Positions 24,001-32,806 of a stretch of DNA of 51,785 nt are shown piece by piece (position 1 is the first letter of the stretch; each line of letters starts with the position of its first letter). Below the pieces are notes generated by a model that searched no databases, had not been told where the DNA came from, and saw nothing but the letters and a program-made list of their open reading frames with translations. The stretch lies in contig JAICHQ010000012.1 in the NCBI GenBank assembly GCA_025924815.1, positions 1 through 51,785 on the forward strand. The letters are read 5' to 3'. The translations under genes and the position numbers were made by a program. The stretch comes from Nocardioides sp. GTDB taxonomy: Bacteria > Actinomycetota > Actinomycetes > Propionibacteriales > Nocardioidaceae.

Positions 24001-25035
24001 GTGAAGCTCTCCACCCAGCTGATGTACGCCGGTAACCCGCGCGACGCGGCCGACCAGGTGAAGGCCCTCGAGGACGCCGGGCTCGACACCGTGTGGGTGG
24101 CCGAGGCCTACGGCTTCGACTCCCCCACGCTGATGGGATATCTGGCGGCGAGGACCGACCGGATCGAGATCGGCAGCGCGATCCTCAACGTCTACTCGCG
24201 CACGCCCAGCGCCCTGCTCCAGACGGCCGCGGGTCTCGACAACGTCAGCCAGGGCCGGGCGATCATCGGGCTCGGCGCGAGTGGGCCGCAGGTGATCGAG
24301 GGCTTCCACGGGGTGCCCTACGACAAGCCGCTGGGTCGCACCAAGGAGATCATCGAGCTGATCCGCAGCGGCCTCCGGCGCGAGACCCTGGTGCACGACG
24401 GCATCTTCACCCTCCCCCTCCCCGAGGGGCAGGGCACCGGGCTGGGCAAGCCGCTGAAGCTGATGAACCGGCCCGAGCGCCCGAGCATCCCGCTCTACAT
24501 CGCGGCACTCGGCCCCAAGAGCGTCCAGGGGGCCGCGGAGTACGCCGACGGCTGGCTGCCGTTCCTCTTCGTGCCCGAGCGGTCCGGCCAGGTCTGGGGC
24601 GACGCGCTCGCCGTCGGAGGGGCCAAGCGCCCGGAGAGCCTGGCCCCCTTGGAGATCTGTGCCGGCGGCATGGTCGCCATCGGCGAGGGTCCCGAGACCA
24701 AGGCCCTGCTCGACCTCGCCCGTCCGATGGTGGCGCTGTACGTCGGCGGCATGGGCGCCCGTGGCAAGAACTTCTACAACGACCTGATGTGCCACTACGG
24801 CTACGAGGCCGAGGCGAAGAAGATCCAGGACCTCTACCTCGGTGGCAACAAGCGCGACGCCGAGGCGGTCGTGCCCGCCGAGCTGCTCGAGTGGGGCAAC
24901 CTGGTCGGCCCGGCGTCGTACGTCAAGGAGCGCGTCGCGGCCTTCGCCGAGGCCGGCGTGACCAACCTCCAGGTGATGCCGGCGTCGGACGACCCGGCCG
25001 CCACGATCCGTCAGCTGCGCGAGCTGGTCGACTGA
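24001..25035 (+). CDS. LLM-class (luciferase-like, probably F420-dependent) oxidoreductase
   Basis: The protein (344 residues) is a TIM-barrel luciferase-like oxidoreductase of the F420-dependent group. It opens with MKLSTQLMYAGNPRDAADQV, has WVAEAYGFDSPTLMGYLA near residue 35, RIEIGSAILNVYSRTP near 58, and GRAIIGLGASGPQVIEGFHG near 81, the usual cofactor-pocket regions. The substrate is unknown. The start is GTG 24001 with GGGAG close upstream. It shares an operator with the acyl-CoA dehydrogenase gene 4.6 kb away, suggesting a role in the same catabolic response. Its last 25 bp overlap the convergent SRPBCC gene. Confidence 0.88.
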   Translation: MKLSTQLMYAGNPRDAADQVKALEDAGLDTVWVAEAYGFDSPTLMGYLAARTDRIEIGSAILNVYSRTPSALLQTAAGLDNVSQGRAIIGLGASGPQVIEGFHGVPYDKPLGRTKEIIELIRSGLRRETLVHDGIFTLPLPEGQGTGLGKPLKLMNRPERPSIPLYIAALGPKSVQGAAEYADGWLPFLFVPERSGQVWGDALAVGGAKRPESLAPLEICAGGMVAIGEGPETKALLDLARPMVALYVGGMGARGKNFYNDLMCHYGYEAEAKKIQDLYLGGNKRDAEAVVPAELLEWGNLVGPASYVKERVAAFAEAGVTNLQVMPASDDPAATIRQLRELVD

Positions 25036-25460
25036 CTCTCGTCGCCGAGCTGCACCAACCGGTCCATCACGTCGCGCCACCCCTGCTCGGCGCCACCATC
25101 GGGCACGTGCGCGCTCGACGTGTGCGCCACGGTCACGACCGTTCCGTCACCGTCCGCCTCGAACGTCACGACCACCGTGTCCTCGACGACGGCGTCGGGC
25201 TCGCCGTCGTCCTCCCAGCTCCAGGTGAAGACAAGGCGTCGCGGGCGGTCGACCTCGGTGAAGACGCCCGAGACGGTAGCCCGGATGGAGCGGTTGGAGA
25301 TCCGGTAGCGCCCGCCCGGCCGCGCGTCGACGTCGTAGCTCGTGCCGCCGAGCTGCGGCCACCACCACGCTGCCAGCTGGGCGACGTCCGTCCAGGCGTC
25401 GAAGACGCGATCTGGCGATGCCGCCACACTGCGGGTGATGGTGATCGTGCTGTCGGTCAT
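25011..25460 (-). CDS. SRPBCC / AHSA1-like domain protein
   Basis: This 149-residue protein has the START-like fold of activator-of-Hsp90 homologues: an N-terminal strand with ITRSVAASPDRVFDAWTD, then LAAWWWPQLGG, FTEVDRPRRLVFTWSWED near residue 70 and the C-terminal helix GWRDVMDRLVQLG. Such proteins bind small hydrophobic ligands and are very often co-transcribed with an ArsR-type repressor, as here (4-bp ATGA overlap). ATG 25460 with its GGAGGAG site is preferred over the longer open frame to 25532. Confidence 0.88.
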   Translation of the reverse strand: MTDSTITITRSVAASPDRVFDAWTDVAQLAAWWWPQLGGTSYDVDARPGGRYRISNRSIRATVSGVFTEVDRPRRLVFTWSWEDDGEPDAVVEDTVVVTFEADGDGTVVTVAHTSSAHVPDGGAEQGWRDVMDRLVQLGDESQSTSSRS

Positions 25461-25798
25461 CGGCTCTCCTCCGTGTCGTCGGTCGCTACGTCGGTGAGGT
25501 GCTGCTCGAGGCGGTCGAGGGCGTGCGACCACATCAGGCGCGTGCTCATGGCCCAGTTCGCCAGCTCGTCGAGACTCCCCGGCACCAGGTGCACCGAGGT
25601 CGTGCGGCCGGCCTTGTGCTTGGTCACGACGCCGGCGTCCAGGAGGACCCGCAGGTGCTTGTCGACGGCCGGCAGCGTGACGTCGAGCCGGGAGGCCAGG
25701 TCGCTCATCGACGCATCACCCTCCGCGAGCCGCTCGAGGATCGAGCGACGCGGCGCGGACGCCACCGCCGTCGCTACCGCATCCAAACGCTTCACCAT
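25457..25798 (-). CDS. ArsR-family transcriptional regulator
   Basis: The regulator has 113 residues with a winged helix-turn-helix: SAPRRSILERLAEGDASMSD, then LASRLDVTLPAVDKHLRVLLDAG as the recognition unit and the wing VVTKHKAGRTTSVHLV. No metal-binding Cys pair is present, so it is not an arsenic sensor. It belongs to the group paired with SRPBCC proteins. I start it at the ATG at 25798 (MVKRLDAVATAV) rather than at 25897, because the extension overlaps the divergent peptidase and lacks similarity to the family. The ATG lies inside a perfect palindrome, pointing to autorepression. Confidence 0.88.
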   Translation of the reverse strand: MVKRLDAVATAVASAPRRSILERLAEGDASMSDLASRLDVTLPAVDKHLRVLLDAGVVTKHKAGRTTSVHLVPGSLDELANWAMSTRLMWSHALDRLEQHLTDVATDDTEESR

Positions 25799-25806
25799 AT
25801 GGTGAA
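25791..25806. promoter_or_regulatory. Palindromic operator over the arsR start codon
   Basis: TTCACCATATGGTGAA is a perfect 16-bp palindrome containing the ArsR ATG. It sits next to an unusually AT-rich patch (25805-25811) that can act as the -10 of a leaderless arsR transcript. A bound ArsR dimer would block the pair's own promoter and might also affect the divergent peptidase gene. Confidence 0.7.
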
Positions 25807-25880
25807 ATATTGAGGACGGCCGGCCGGACGTCAATCCCAGCGCATTGTCGGGGCTCCGCGCTCGGTGTTGACTGCCTCCC

Positions 25881-27974
25881 ATGACGGCGCTTCCCACGGT
25901 CCCGACCCCGCGCGTCCCCGTGACGACGACGTACCACGGGGTCGAGGTGACCGAGGACTATCGCTGGCTCGAGGACGCCTCGTCCGCGGAGGCGAAGGCG
26001 TGGACCGATGCCCAGCAGGCGCGCACCCGGAGCTACCTGGACGCGATCCCCTGGCGGCCGGCCCTCCGGGCGCGGGTCGAGGACCTGCTGCGCGACGACT
26101 CGACGACGTACTCCTCGCTCGCCGGCGGGGGCGAGCGGATCTTCGCCCTCAAGGAGCAGCGTCCACGACAGCGACCGATGCTGGTGTCGGTGACCGATCC
26201 CGATGACCTCGGCACCGAGCGGGTGGTGCTCGACCCGGTGGAGGTCGACCCCTCGGGTGAGACGAACATCGACTGGTTCGTCCCCTCCCCGGACGGGAGC
26301 CGGGTCGCGGTCTCCCTGTCCGAGCACGGCAACGAGGACGGCACGCTGCACCTGTACGACGTGGCGAGCGGTGAGCACGTCGGCGAGCCGATCCCCCACG
26401 TGAACGTGATGGGCGGCTCCATGACCTGGCGCCACGACAGCGCCGCCCTCTGGTTCACGCTGCCCGCCGATCCAGCCGGCTTCCAGCAGCAGGTCTGGTT
26501 CCGCGACCTCGAGACCGGCACCGACGCGGTCGATCTCACCGGCCCCTTCGCCGAGCCGACGATCTCGGAGAACTTCCTGTCCTCCTCACCCGACGGCCGC
26601 TGGGTGATGGACCGTGTGCAGAAGGGTGACGGCGGCGAGTGGCAGATCTTCGTGCGCTCGCAGGACGGCACGGTCGACTGGTGGCAGGTCGCCGACATCC
26701 CCGATCGCTGCATCCACGCGGTCGTCGAGGACGACGCCCTCTACCTGCTGTCCCGCGACGGTGCCCCACGCGGTCAGGTGCTCAGGCTGCCACTGACCGA
26801 GGGCGTCACGGTCGACGAGGCGGAGACGCTCGTCCCGGCGGGTGAGCGAGCCATCGACGACGTCGCCGTGACCGCCGGGACGGTGTGGGTGGTCGACCTG
26901 GACGGTGGGCCTCAGCAGGTCCGCCGGTTCGATCTCGGAGGGAACGAGCTCGCGTCCGTCGAGATCCCGCCGGTCAGCTCCGTCTCGTACTACTTCGCCC
27001 GCCTGGCGCGCCTCCGCTCGGACCTGGTCGCGTGGATGGCCACCTCCTTCACCGACCCCGGCACGTGGTGGGTCACCGCCGACGGCGGCGAGCCGACCCC
27101 GACCGGCCTGCGCACCACGACCTCAGTCGACCTCTCGCGCTACCGCGTGACGCGCGAGATGGCCACGTCGAAGGACGGCACGCTGGTGCCGATCTCGATC
27201 ATCTCCGCGCCCGAGACCCCCCGCGACGGCTCCGCGCCGGCTCTCCTCGTCGCCTACGGCGGCTACGGCATCTCGCTGGTCCCGACGTTCAACGCCGAGC
27301 GGCTGCTGTGGCTGGAGCAGGGCGGCGTCTACGCCGTCGCCAACATTCGCGGCGGCGGTGAGTACGGCGAGGAGTGGCACCAGGGCGGCCGACTGACCAC
27401 GAAGCAGAACTGCTTCGACGACTTCATCGCGTGCGCCGAGCACCTGTCCTCGGCCGGATACACCAGCCAGGAGCGGCTCGCGATCATGGGCGGCTCGAAC
27501 GGCGGCCTGCTGATGGGCGCCGTGCTCACGCAGCGGCCCGACATCGCGCGGGCCGTCGTGGCCGCGGTGCCCGTGCTGGACTCGCTGCGCTCGGAGACGA
27601 GCACGAACGGCGTCTACAACGTCACCGAGTTCGGCACCGTCTCGGACCCCGAGCAGTTCGCGGCGCTGATGGCCTACTCGCCGTACCACCACGTGCAGGA
27701 CCAGACCAGCTATCCCGCCGTGCTGCTCACGGCCGGCGAGCACGACACCCGCGTGGACGCCTGGCACGCCAAGAAGATGGCGGCACGGCTGCAGGCCGCC
27801 ACTCGTTCCGAGCGTCCGGTGCTGCTGCGGATGGAGGCGGGCGGCCATCTCGACGGATCGCTCGACCAGATGGTCGAGGAGTCCACGGACGTCTACTCGT
27901 TCCTGTTCGACCAGCTGGGGATCACCCCGCGTAGCGCGGTGCCATCGCCTCCCGCTGGTCGATCACCAGCTTGA
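25881..27974 (+). CDS. Prolyl oligopeptidase family serine peptidase (S9A)
   Basis: The protein (697 residues) has an N-terminal beta-propeller (about residues 60-400) and a C-terminal alpha/beta hydrolase. The nucleophile Ser is in GGSNGGLL near residue 537, the Asp in GEHDTRVD near 618, and the His in GGHLDGS near 655. The N-terminus has the family start DYRWLEDASSAEAKAWTDAQ. It cleaves short proline-containing peptides in the cytoplasm; no signal peptide is seen. The last 16 residues (after FLFDQLGI) run past the usual end and are Pro/Ser-rich. It is divergent from the ArsR/SRPBCC pair. Confidence 0.93.
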   Translation: MTALPTVPTPRVPVTTTYHGVEVTEDYRWLEDASSAEAKAWTDAQQARTRSYLDAIPWRPALRARVEDLLRDDSTTYSSLAGGGERIFALKEQRPRQRPMLVSVTDPDDLGTERVVLDPVEVDPSGETNIDWFVPSPDGSRVAVSLSEHGNEDGTLHLYDVASGEHVGEPIPHVNVMGGSMTWRHDSAALWFTLPADPAGFQQQVWFRDLETGTDAVDLTGPFAEPTISENFLSSSPDGRWVMDRVQKGDGGEWQIFVRSQDGTVDWWQVADIPDRCIHAVVEDDALYLLSRDGAPRGQVLRLPLTEGVTVDEAETLVPAGERAIDDVAVTAGTVWVVDLDGGPQQVRRFDLGGNELASVEIPPVSSVSYYFARLARLRSDLVAWMATSFTDPGTWWVTADGGEPTPTGLRTTTSVDLSRYRVTREMATSKDGTLVPISIISAPETPRDGSAPALLVAYGGYGISLVPTFNAERLLWLEQGGVYAVANIRGGGEYGEEWHQGGRLTTKQNCFDDFIACAEHLSSAGYTSQERLAIMGGSNGGLLMGAVLTQRPDIARAVVAAVPVLDSLRSETSTNGVYNVTEFGTVSDPEQFAALMAYSPYHHVQDQTSYPAVLLTAGEHDTRVDAWHAKKMAARLQAATRSERPVLLRMEAGGHLDGSLDQMVEESTDVYSFLFDQLGITPRSAVPSPPAGRSPA

Positions 27975-28052
27975 TCGCCTCGACCTGGGCCAAGCACGTC
28001 CTCGCCCTGGAGCTCCGATGCCGACTCGTTGGCACCGCCGAGACGGCAGTCC

Positions 28053-28538
28053 CTACGCGGCGGAGTGGGGGAGCGCCAGGTCGAGGTGTGGGATCGCTCC
28101 CGGTGGCCCATGAACCGGGCCCGGCCGCGGTGGGGCCTCGGAGCGGTGGACCCGGCCGGCGGGGGTGCGGATCTAGGCGGTGTGCGGCCGGTCGTGGAGG
28201 ACCTCGACGGACCAGCCGACGGCCTGCTTGGCGTAGTTGCAGTCCTCGCACAGGCCCTGGCCGTTGCGGGCGCTCGTCTCGCCGTCGTCGGCGACCGGCT
28301 CGGGATGGTCGATGTGCCGGATGGGGGTGTCACACCACGGCGTACGACACACCTGGTCGCGCAGCCGGATGAACCGGGCGAGGCCGCCCTCGAAGCGTCG
28401 ACTCCGGGAGTCCATAGCGACCAGCTGACCGTCGTCCGGACTGCGGTAGAGGTGGCGCAGCTGCGCCAGCCCGGCCGCGCCGGCACGCTTCGCGAGCTCG
28501 TGCGCCGGCTGCCAATCATACAGGTATGGGCACCTCAT
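28053..28538 (-). pseudogene. Remnant of a DUF222-type HNH endonuclease
   Basis: The C-terminal HNH part is clear: [71 protein letters not shown]. The large N-terminal DUF222 domain is absent. An in-frame TAG at 28175-28173 interrupts the C-terminal tail, after which the same frame continues with a family-like tail (RTPAGRVHRSEAP ... HLDLALPHSAA) to a second TAG at 28055-28053. The fragment is therefore truncated at its 5' end and carries a nonsense codon. Full-length relatives exist in many copies in Nocardioides-type genomes. The flanks 27975-28052 and 28539-28580 show nothing else. Confidence 0.82.
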
Positions 28539-28580
28539 GACAGGAACTCGTGCGCCGCCCATGAGGAGAACCTTGCACTG

Positions 28581-28597
28581 TGACAGTTCCACTGTCA
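28581..28597. promoter_or_regulatory. Operator TGACAG-N5-CTGTCA (copy 2) before the acyl-CoA dehydrogenase
   Basis: Same arms, spacer length and distance (11 nt) to the start codon as copy 1 at 23973. Here the palindrome extends one base each side (28580-28598). The right arm overlaps a possible -10 (CACTGT), and TTGCAC at 28573-28578 could be a -35. Confidence 0.78.
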
Positions 28598-28608
28598 CTG
28601 TTGGACGC

Positions 28609-29751
28609 ATGACGCGCACCCTCTTCGAGCCCGAGCACGAGGCCTTTCGCGAGGCGGTCGGGACGTTCCTCGACAAGGAGGCCGTCCCGTACCACGAGCA
28701 GTGGGAGCAGGACGGGATGGTCGACCGGGAGGTGTGGGCGAAGGCCGGCGCCCAGGGTCTGCTCGGTCTGCAGCTCCCCGAGGAGTACGGCGGCGGCGGT
28801 ACGCCGGACTTCCGGTTCAACGCGGTCATCGGCGAGGAGATGACCAGCCGCGGGATCTACGGCTGCGCGTTCCCGTTGTTCAACGACATGATCGCGCCGT
28901 ACCTCGTGGCCGGTGCCTCCCCGGAGCAGGCGACGCGCTGGTTCCCCGGGCTCTGCGCCGGGACCACGATCGCGGCGATCGCGATGACCGAGCCGGGCGC
29001 CGGCTCCGACCTGCAGGGCATCCGTACCACGGCGGTCGACGCCGGAGACCACTACGTGCTGACGGGGCAGAAGACGTTCATCTCCAACGGGATCCTCGCC
29101 GACCTCGTGGTCGTGGTCGCCCGCACCGACCCCGAGGCGGGGCACCAGGGCATCTCGCTGCTGGTGGTCGAGCGCGGCATGGAGGGCTTCGAGCGCGGCC
29201 GCAACCTCGACAAGATCGGTCAGCACGCCCAGGACACCGCCGAGCTCTTCTTCGACCACGTGGCCGTCCCGAAGGAGAACCTGCTCGGCCGCGAGGGCTC
29301 CGGCTTCGTCCAGCTGATGACCAACCTCGCCCAGGAGCGGCTCTCGATCGCGGTCAGTGCCGCGGCGGCCTGCGAGTCGCTGGTCGAGATGTCGCTGGCC
29401 TACGTCAAGGAGCGCTCCGCGTTCGGCCGCCCGATCGGGACGTTCCAGCACACCCGCTTCACCGTCGCCGAGATGGCGACGGAGGCCCACATCGCGCGGG
29501 TGTTCATCGACGACTGCGTGGCGCGTCACGTGCGCGGCGAGCTCGACGCCTCGACCGCGTCGATGGCGAAGTGGTGGACCACCGAGCTGCAGAACCGGAT
29601 CGCCGACCGCGCCGTCCAGCTGTTCGGCGGCTACGGCTACATGTCCGAGTACCCCGTCGCCCGGGCGTTCGTGAACTCCCGGGTGCAGACCATCTACGGC
29701 GGCACGACCGAGATCCAGAAGGAGATCATCGGGCGGTCGCTGGGCCTGTGA
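28609..29751 (+). CDS. Acyl-CoA dehydrogenase
   Basis: The enzyme (380 residues) is an FAD flavoenzyme introducing the alpha-beta double bond in acyl-CoAs. Landmarks are [20 protein letters not shown] at the N-terminal helix domain, [14 protein letters not shown] near residue 128 and [17 protein letters not shown] near 245. The C-terminal signature [14 protein letters not shown] near 345 and [18 protein letters not shown] at the end follow. The usual catalytic Glu position falls in [11 protein letters not shown] 28609 is chosen because it lies 11 nt past the shared operator; the frame extends upstream to 28537 without support. The acyl-CoA ligase follows 29 bp later. Confidence 0.95.
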   Translation: MTRTLFEPEHEAFREAVGTFLDKEAVPYHEQWEQDGMVDREVWAKAGAQGLLGLQLPEEYGGGGTPDFRFNAVIGEEMTSRGIYGCAFPLFNDMIAPYLVAGASPEQATRWFPGLCAGTTIAAIAMTEPGAGSDLQGIRTTAVDAGDHYVLTGQKTFISNGILADLVVVVARTDPEAGHQGISLLVVERGMEGFERGRNLDKIGQHAQDTAELFFDHVAVPKENLLGREGSGFVQLMTNLAQERLSIAVSAAAACESLVEMSLAYVKERSAFGRPIGTFQHTRFTVAEMATEAHIARVFIDDCVARHVRGELDASTASMAKWWTTELQNRIADRAVQLFGGYGYMSEYPVARAFVNSRVQTIYGGTTEIQKEIIGRSLGL

Positions 29752-29780
29752 TGTCCGTCTCCCGGGTGTCACCATGAGCC

Positions 29781-31622
29781 ATGGACGTCGCGGACGAACG
29801 CCGGGAGATCGCACAGGCCGTCGGAGGGCGGACGGTCCTCGACTCGATGGCGCGCTCGGTCGCCGCCTTCGGCGACCACCCGGCGTACAGCGACCGGGCC
29901 TTCGAGACGGGTCCGCGCACCCTGACGTGGGCCCAGCTCCACGAGGCCGGGGTCCAGGTCGCGGCGGCCCTCGTCGCGCGCGGGGTCGAGGCCGGTAGCA
30001 CGGTGGCGATCATGGCCGGCAACCGGGTCGAGCACGTCGTCGCCGACCATGCCGCCCTGCTCGCCGGCGCGGTCCCGATGTCGATCTACACCACGTTCGC
30101 GCCCGAGCAGGTCTCCTACATCGCCGGGCACGCCGAGCCGCAGGCGGTGTTCCTGGAGTCGGCCGACCACCTCGACCGCTGGCGGCCCGCCCTCACGGAG
30201 GTCCCCTCGATCAAGGTCGTCGTCGGCCTCGGCGAGGCCGTCGGTGACGGGTACGACGACGAGCGGTTCGTCACCTGGGACGACCTGGTGGCCGACGGCG
30301 CCACCCGGCCCCGGGACGAGGTGGACGCCCGTGCGGCGGCCGTGCGTCCGGAGGACCCGGCGACGATCCTCTACACCTCGGGCACGACCGGTGACCCCAA
30401 GGGTGTCGTCCTCACCCACGCCAACGTCGTCTACGAGTGCGAGTCGACGCTGCGACGCAACGGCGCCCAGCCCGACAACGTCACGATGTCCTACCTGCCC
30501 TACGCTCACATCGCCGAGCGGGTCCTGAGCATGTACCTCCCGCCGCACGTCGGCGACTGGCACGTCCACCTCGTCGCCGACCCGACCCTCCTCGTCCCGG
30601 CGCTGGTCGAGGTCCGCCCGATCCAGTTCTTCGGCGTCCCCCGGGTGTGGGAGAAGATCCGCGCCGGCCTGTCGGCGATGCTCGCGCAGGAGCCCGACGA
30701 GGGCCGCCGGGCCGCGATCGAGGGCGCGATGACCGTCGGCACGGAGTACGTCGAGTCGCTGCAGGCCGGTCGCACCACGACCCCCGAGCTCGCGCAGCGG
30801 TACGACGCCGCGAGCGCGGCAGTGATCACGCCGATCAAGGCACGGCTCGGTCTCGACCGGGTGACCTGGGCTGGCTGCGCCTCGGCCCCGATGCCGCTCG
30901 AGGTCGCCCGCTTCTTCGCCGGCCTCGGCCTCGCCGTCTACGACATCTACGGCATGACCGAGACCTGCGGCGCCGCGTCCGCGTGCGGTCCGGAGCTCTT
31001 CCGGCTCGGCACCGTCGGCACCGCGCTGCCCGGCGTCGAGCTGCGGATCGCCGACGACGGCGAGGTGCTGATACGCGGCCCGATCACCACGCCCGGCTAC
31101 CACCGCCGCTCCGACGCGACGGACGCGCTGCTCGACGAGGACGGGTGGGTGCACAGCGGCGACATCGGCGCCATGGACGACGACGGCTACCTTGCGATCG
31201 TCGAGCGCAAGAAGGAGCTGATCATCACCTCCGCGGGCAAGAACGTCGCCCCCTCCAACATCGAGAGCCTCCTGAAGGAGTCGCCGATCATCGGGCACGC
31301 ACTCGCCTACGGCGACAACCGGCCGTACGTCGTCGCGGTGCTCACCCTCGACGGGGAGGTCGCGCCGGTCCTGGCGAAGGCGCGCGGCATCGCGTTCACC
31401 GACCTCGCCGACCTCGCGGCGAAGCCGGAGATCCTCGAGCTGGCGCAGGCGGCCGTCGACGCCGCCAACGCCCGGCTCTCACGACCCGAGCAGGTGAAGT
31501 CCTTCGAGCTGCTCCCCGCCGAGTGGACCGCGGAGTCGGAGGAGCTCACGCCGACCCTGAAGCTCAAGCGGCGCATCGTCCACACCAAGTACGCCGACGT
31601 CATCGACCGCCTGTACGGCTGA
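29781..31622 (+). CDS. Long-chain fatty-acid CoA ligase (FadD15-like, AMP-forming)
   Basis: The ligase (613 residues) activates fatty acids to acyl-CoA through an acyl-adenylate. The P-loop TILYTSGTTGDPKGVVLTH lies near residue 195, YLPYAHIAER near 240, VYDIYGMTETCG near 393 and the hinge/adenylate region DGWVHSGDIGAMDDDGYL near 455. IVERKKELIITSAGKNVAP follows near 475, and the catalytic Lys lies in LTPTLKLKRR near the end. Overall it is closest to the FadD15/ACSL-type subgroup with PRVWEKI. It is co-linear with the acyl-CoA dehydrogenase, so the two probably work together in fatty-acid or side-chain oxidation. Confidence 0.94.
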   Translation: MDVADERREIAQAVGGRTVLDSMARSVAAFGDHPAYSDRAFETGPRTLTWAQLHEAGVQVAAALVARGVEAGSTVAIMAGNRVEHVVADHAALLAGAVPMSIYTTFAPEQVSYIAGHAEPQAVFLESADHLDRWRPALTEVPSIKVVVGLGEAVGDGYDDERFVTWDDLVADGATRPRDEVDARAAAVRPEDPATILYTSGTTGDPKGVVLTHANVVYECESTLRRNGAQPDNVTMSYLPYAHIAERVLSMYLPPHVGDWHVHLVADPTLLVPALVEVRPIQFFGVPRVWEKIRAGLSAMLAQEPDEGRRAAIEGAMTVGTEYVESLQAGRTTTPELAQRYDAASAAVITPIKARLGLDRVTWAGCASAPMPLEVARFFAGLGLAVYDIYGMTETCGAASACGPELFRLGTVGTALPGVELRIADDGEVLIRGPITTPGYHRRSDATDALLDEDGWVHSGDIGAMDDDGYLAIVERKKELIITSAGKNVAPSNIESLLKESPIIGHALAYGDNRPYVVAVLTLDGEVAPVLAKARGIAFTDLADLAAKPEILELAQAAVDAANARLSRPEQVKSFELLPAEWTAESEELTPTLKLKRRIVHTKYADVIDRLYG

Positions 31623-31705
31623 GGTATCTCGACCAGCCGACCGCCACTCCTCCCCCACAGGAGCGCGGGCACGGGGCCCGGACGCCCACACACGCGGGAG
31701 ACCCC

Positions 31706-32713
31706 ATGAACCTGGAGAAGAGCTTCGCCTTCGAACCGCTGCCGCCCCTCGAGGAGCCGGACCTCCAGCCCTTCGCCGACATCGCCGACCCCCTGGGCCC
31801 GCTGGCGCCCCTCGCCGGCACCTGGAAGGGCACCGGCTTCAACACCATCTGGCGTCCGCACTTCAAGGTGCAGGACCGGTTCCTGGAGCTGAACCTGACC
31901 CGGGAGACCCTCGAGTTCGAGGAGATCGCCGGCGAGATCCCCAACCGCGGGTTCGCGCAGAAGGACATCAACATGTTCGGGCTGCACTACCTCCAGCAGA
32001 TCTCCGACAGCACCCTGAACGCCGGCATCCACATCGAGCCGGGCATCTGGGCCACCGTGCCGGGGACCAGGGTCCCCACCAAGCCGCCCACCGTCGTGCG
32101 GATGGCCTCGATCCCGCACGGCACCGTCGTCCTCGCCCAGGGCGAGGCGTCGGTGATCGCCGGCCCGCCGGTCATCAAGCCGGTCGACATCATCCCGTTC
32201 GCCATCGGCGCTCCCGAGACCGCCGGCAGCTTCAAGGACGCGCAGCTGGGCTTCCCGGAGCTGAAGCTGTCGCGCACGACCGCGTTCCGGCAGCCGTCCG
32301 ACGCCGGCACCGTCCCGGGGATCACCCAGGGGATGGTCAAGGACCCCAACCGCGTGCTGGTCCGAGCGATCTCCGGCCAGGAGATCGTCAACACCGTCGT
32401 GCTCCGGGTGAAGGCGACCAACACCAAGCCCAGGAGCATCGGCACGGCCAACACGTTCTTCCTCACCGACAACGCCTCGGCCGACATCGTGACCTCGACC
32501 TTCTGGATCGAGACGGTCAAGAAGCCCGGCGGCGGGCACTCCCTGCAGCTGCAGTACACCCAGACGGTGATGCTCGACTTCAACGGCCTGAGCTGGCCGC
32601 ACGTCTCGGTGGCGACGCTGCGCAAGAAGGCGACCACCACGAGCATGTCGCGAGACGCCGCCAGGATCTCGGTGCCCGGCGCCAGGAGGACCCGGGAGAC
32701 CGAGCTGACGTGA
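31706..32713 (+). CDS. Nitrobindin/heme-barrel-like protein (heme binding not proven)
   Basis: The protein has 335 residues. The segment LAPLAGTWKGTGFNTIWRP near residue 30 resembles the G-x-W-x-G-x-G opening strand of nitrobindin/THAP4-type heme-binding beta-barrels. The rest is strand-rich with alternating polar and hydrophobic residues and has a basic C-terminal tail. It is about twice the length of a single nitrobindin barrel (~160 residues), with no obvious second copy of the motif. No signal peptide is seen. GGGAG precedes the ATG by 5 nt. It lies 83 bp after the ligase on the same strand. Confidence 0.6.
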   Translation: MNLEKSFAFEPLPPLEEPDLQPFADIADPLGPLAPLAGTWKGTGFNTIWRPHFKVQDRFLELNLTRETLEFEEIAGEIPNRGFAQKDINMFGLHYLQQISDSTLNAGIHIEPGIWATVPGTRVPTKPPTVVRMASIPHGTVVLAQGEASVIAGPPVIKPVDIIPFAIGAPETAGSFKDAQLGFPELKLSRTTAFRQPSDAGTVPGITQGMVKDPNRVLVRAISGQEIVNTVVLRVKATNTKPRSIGTANTFFLTDNASADIVTSTFWIETVKKPGGGHSLQLQYTQTVMLDFNGLSWPHVSVATLRKKATTTSMSRDAARISVPGARRTRETELT

Positions 32714-32771
32714 GGTACCTCAGATCCGGTCACGATCCGGCAACGCGGCGAGAACTCGGGGTAAACCCCGA
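32711..32771. promoter_or_regulatory. Cluster of symmetric elements before the MMPL transporter
   Basis: In 61 bp there is a perfect 12-bp palindrome TGAGGTACCTCA (32711-32722, including the previous stop), a GATCCGG direct repeat with 11-bp period (32723 and 32734), and a perfect stem TCGGGG-TAAA-CCCCGA (32756-32771). The last may be an operator or a weak terminator; no T-tract follows. They probably control the transporter gene starting at 32807. Confidence 0.5.
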
Positions 32772-32806
32772 TGACGGGCCTTGGTCCCGTCTGCTGGACT
32801 ACTGCC

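Noticed and set aside
27922..28000. Minus-strand reading opposite the prolyl oligopeptidase tail (AQVEAIKLVIDQREAMAPRYAG) that looks gene-like
   Set aside because: It is only a couple of dozen residues, has no start and no recognisable family, so it cannot be called a gene remnant.
31620..31631. TGAGGTATCTCG after the acyl-CoA ligase stop, similar to TGAGGTACCTCA after the next gene's stop
   Set aside because: The similarity includes the stop codon and the first copy is not a perfect palindrome; two short hits are too few to define a repeat family.
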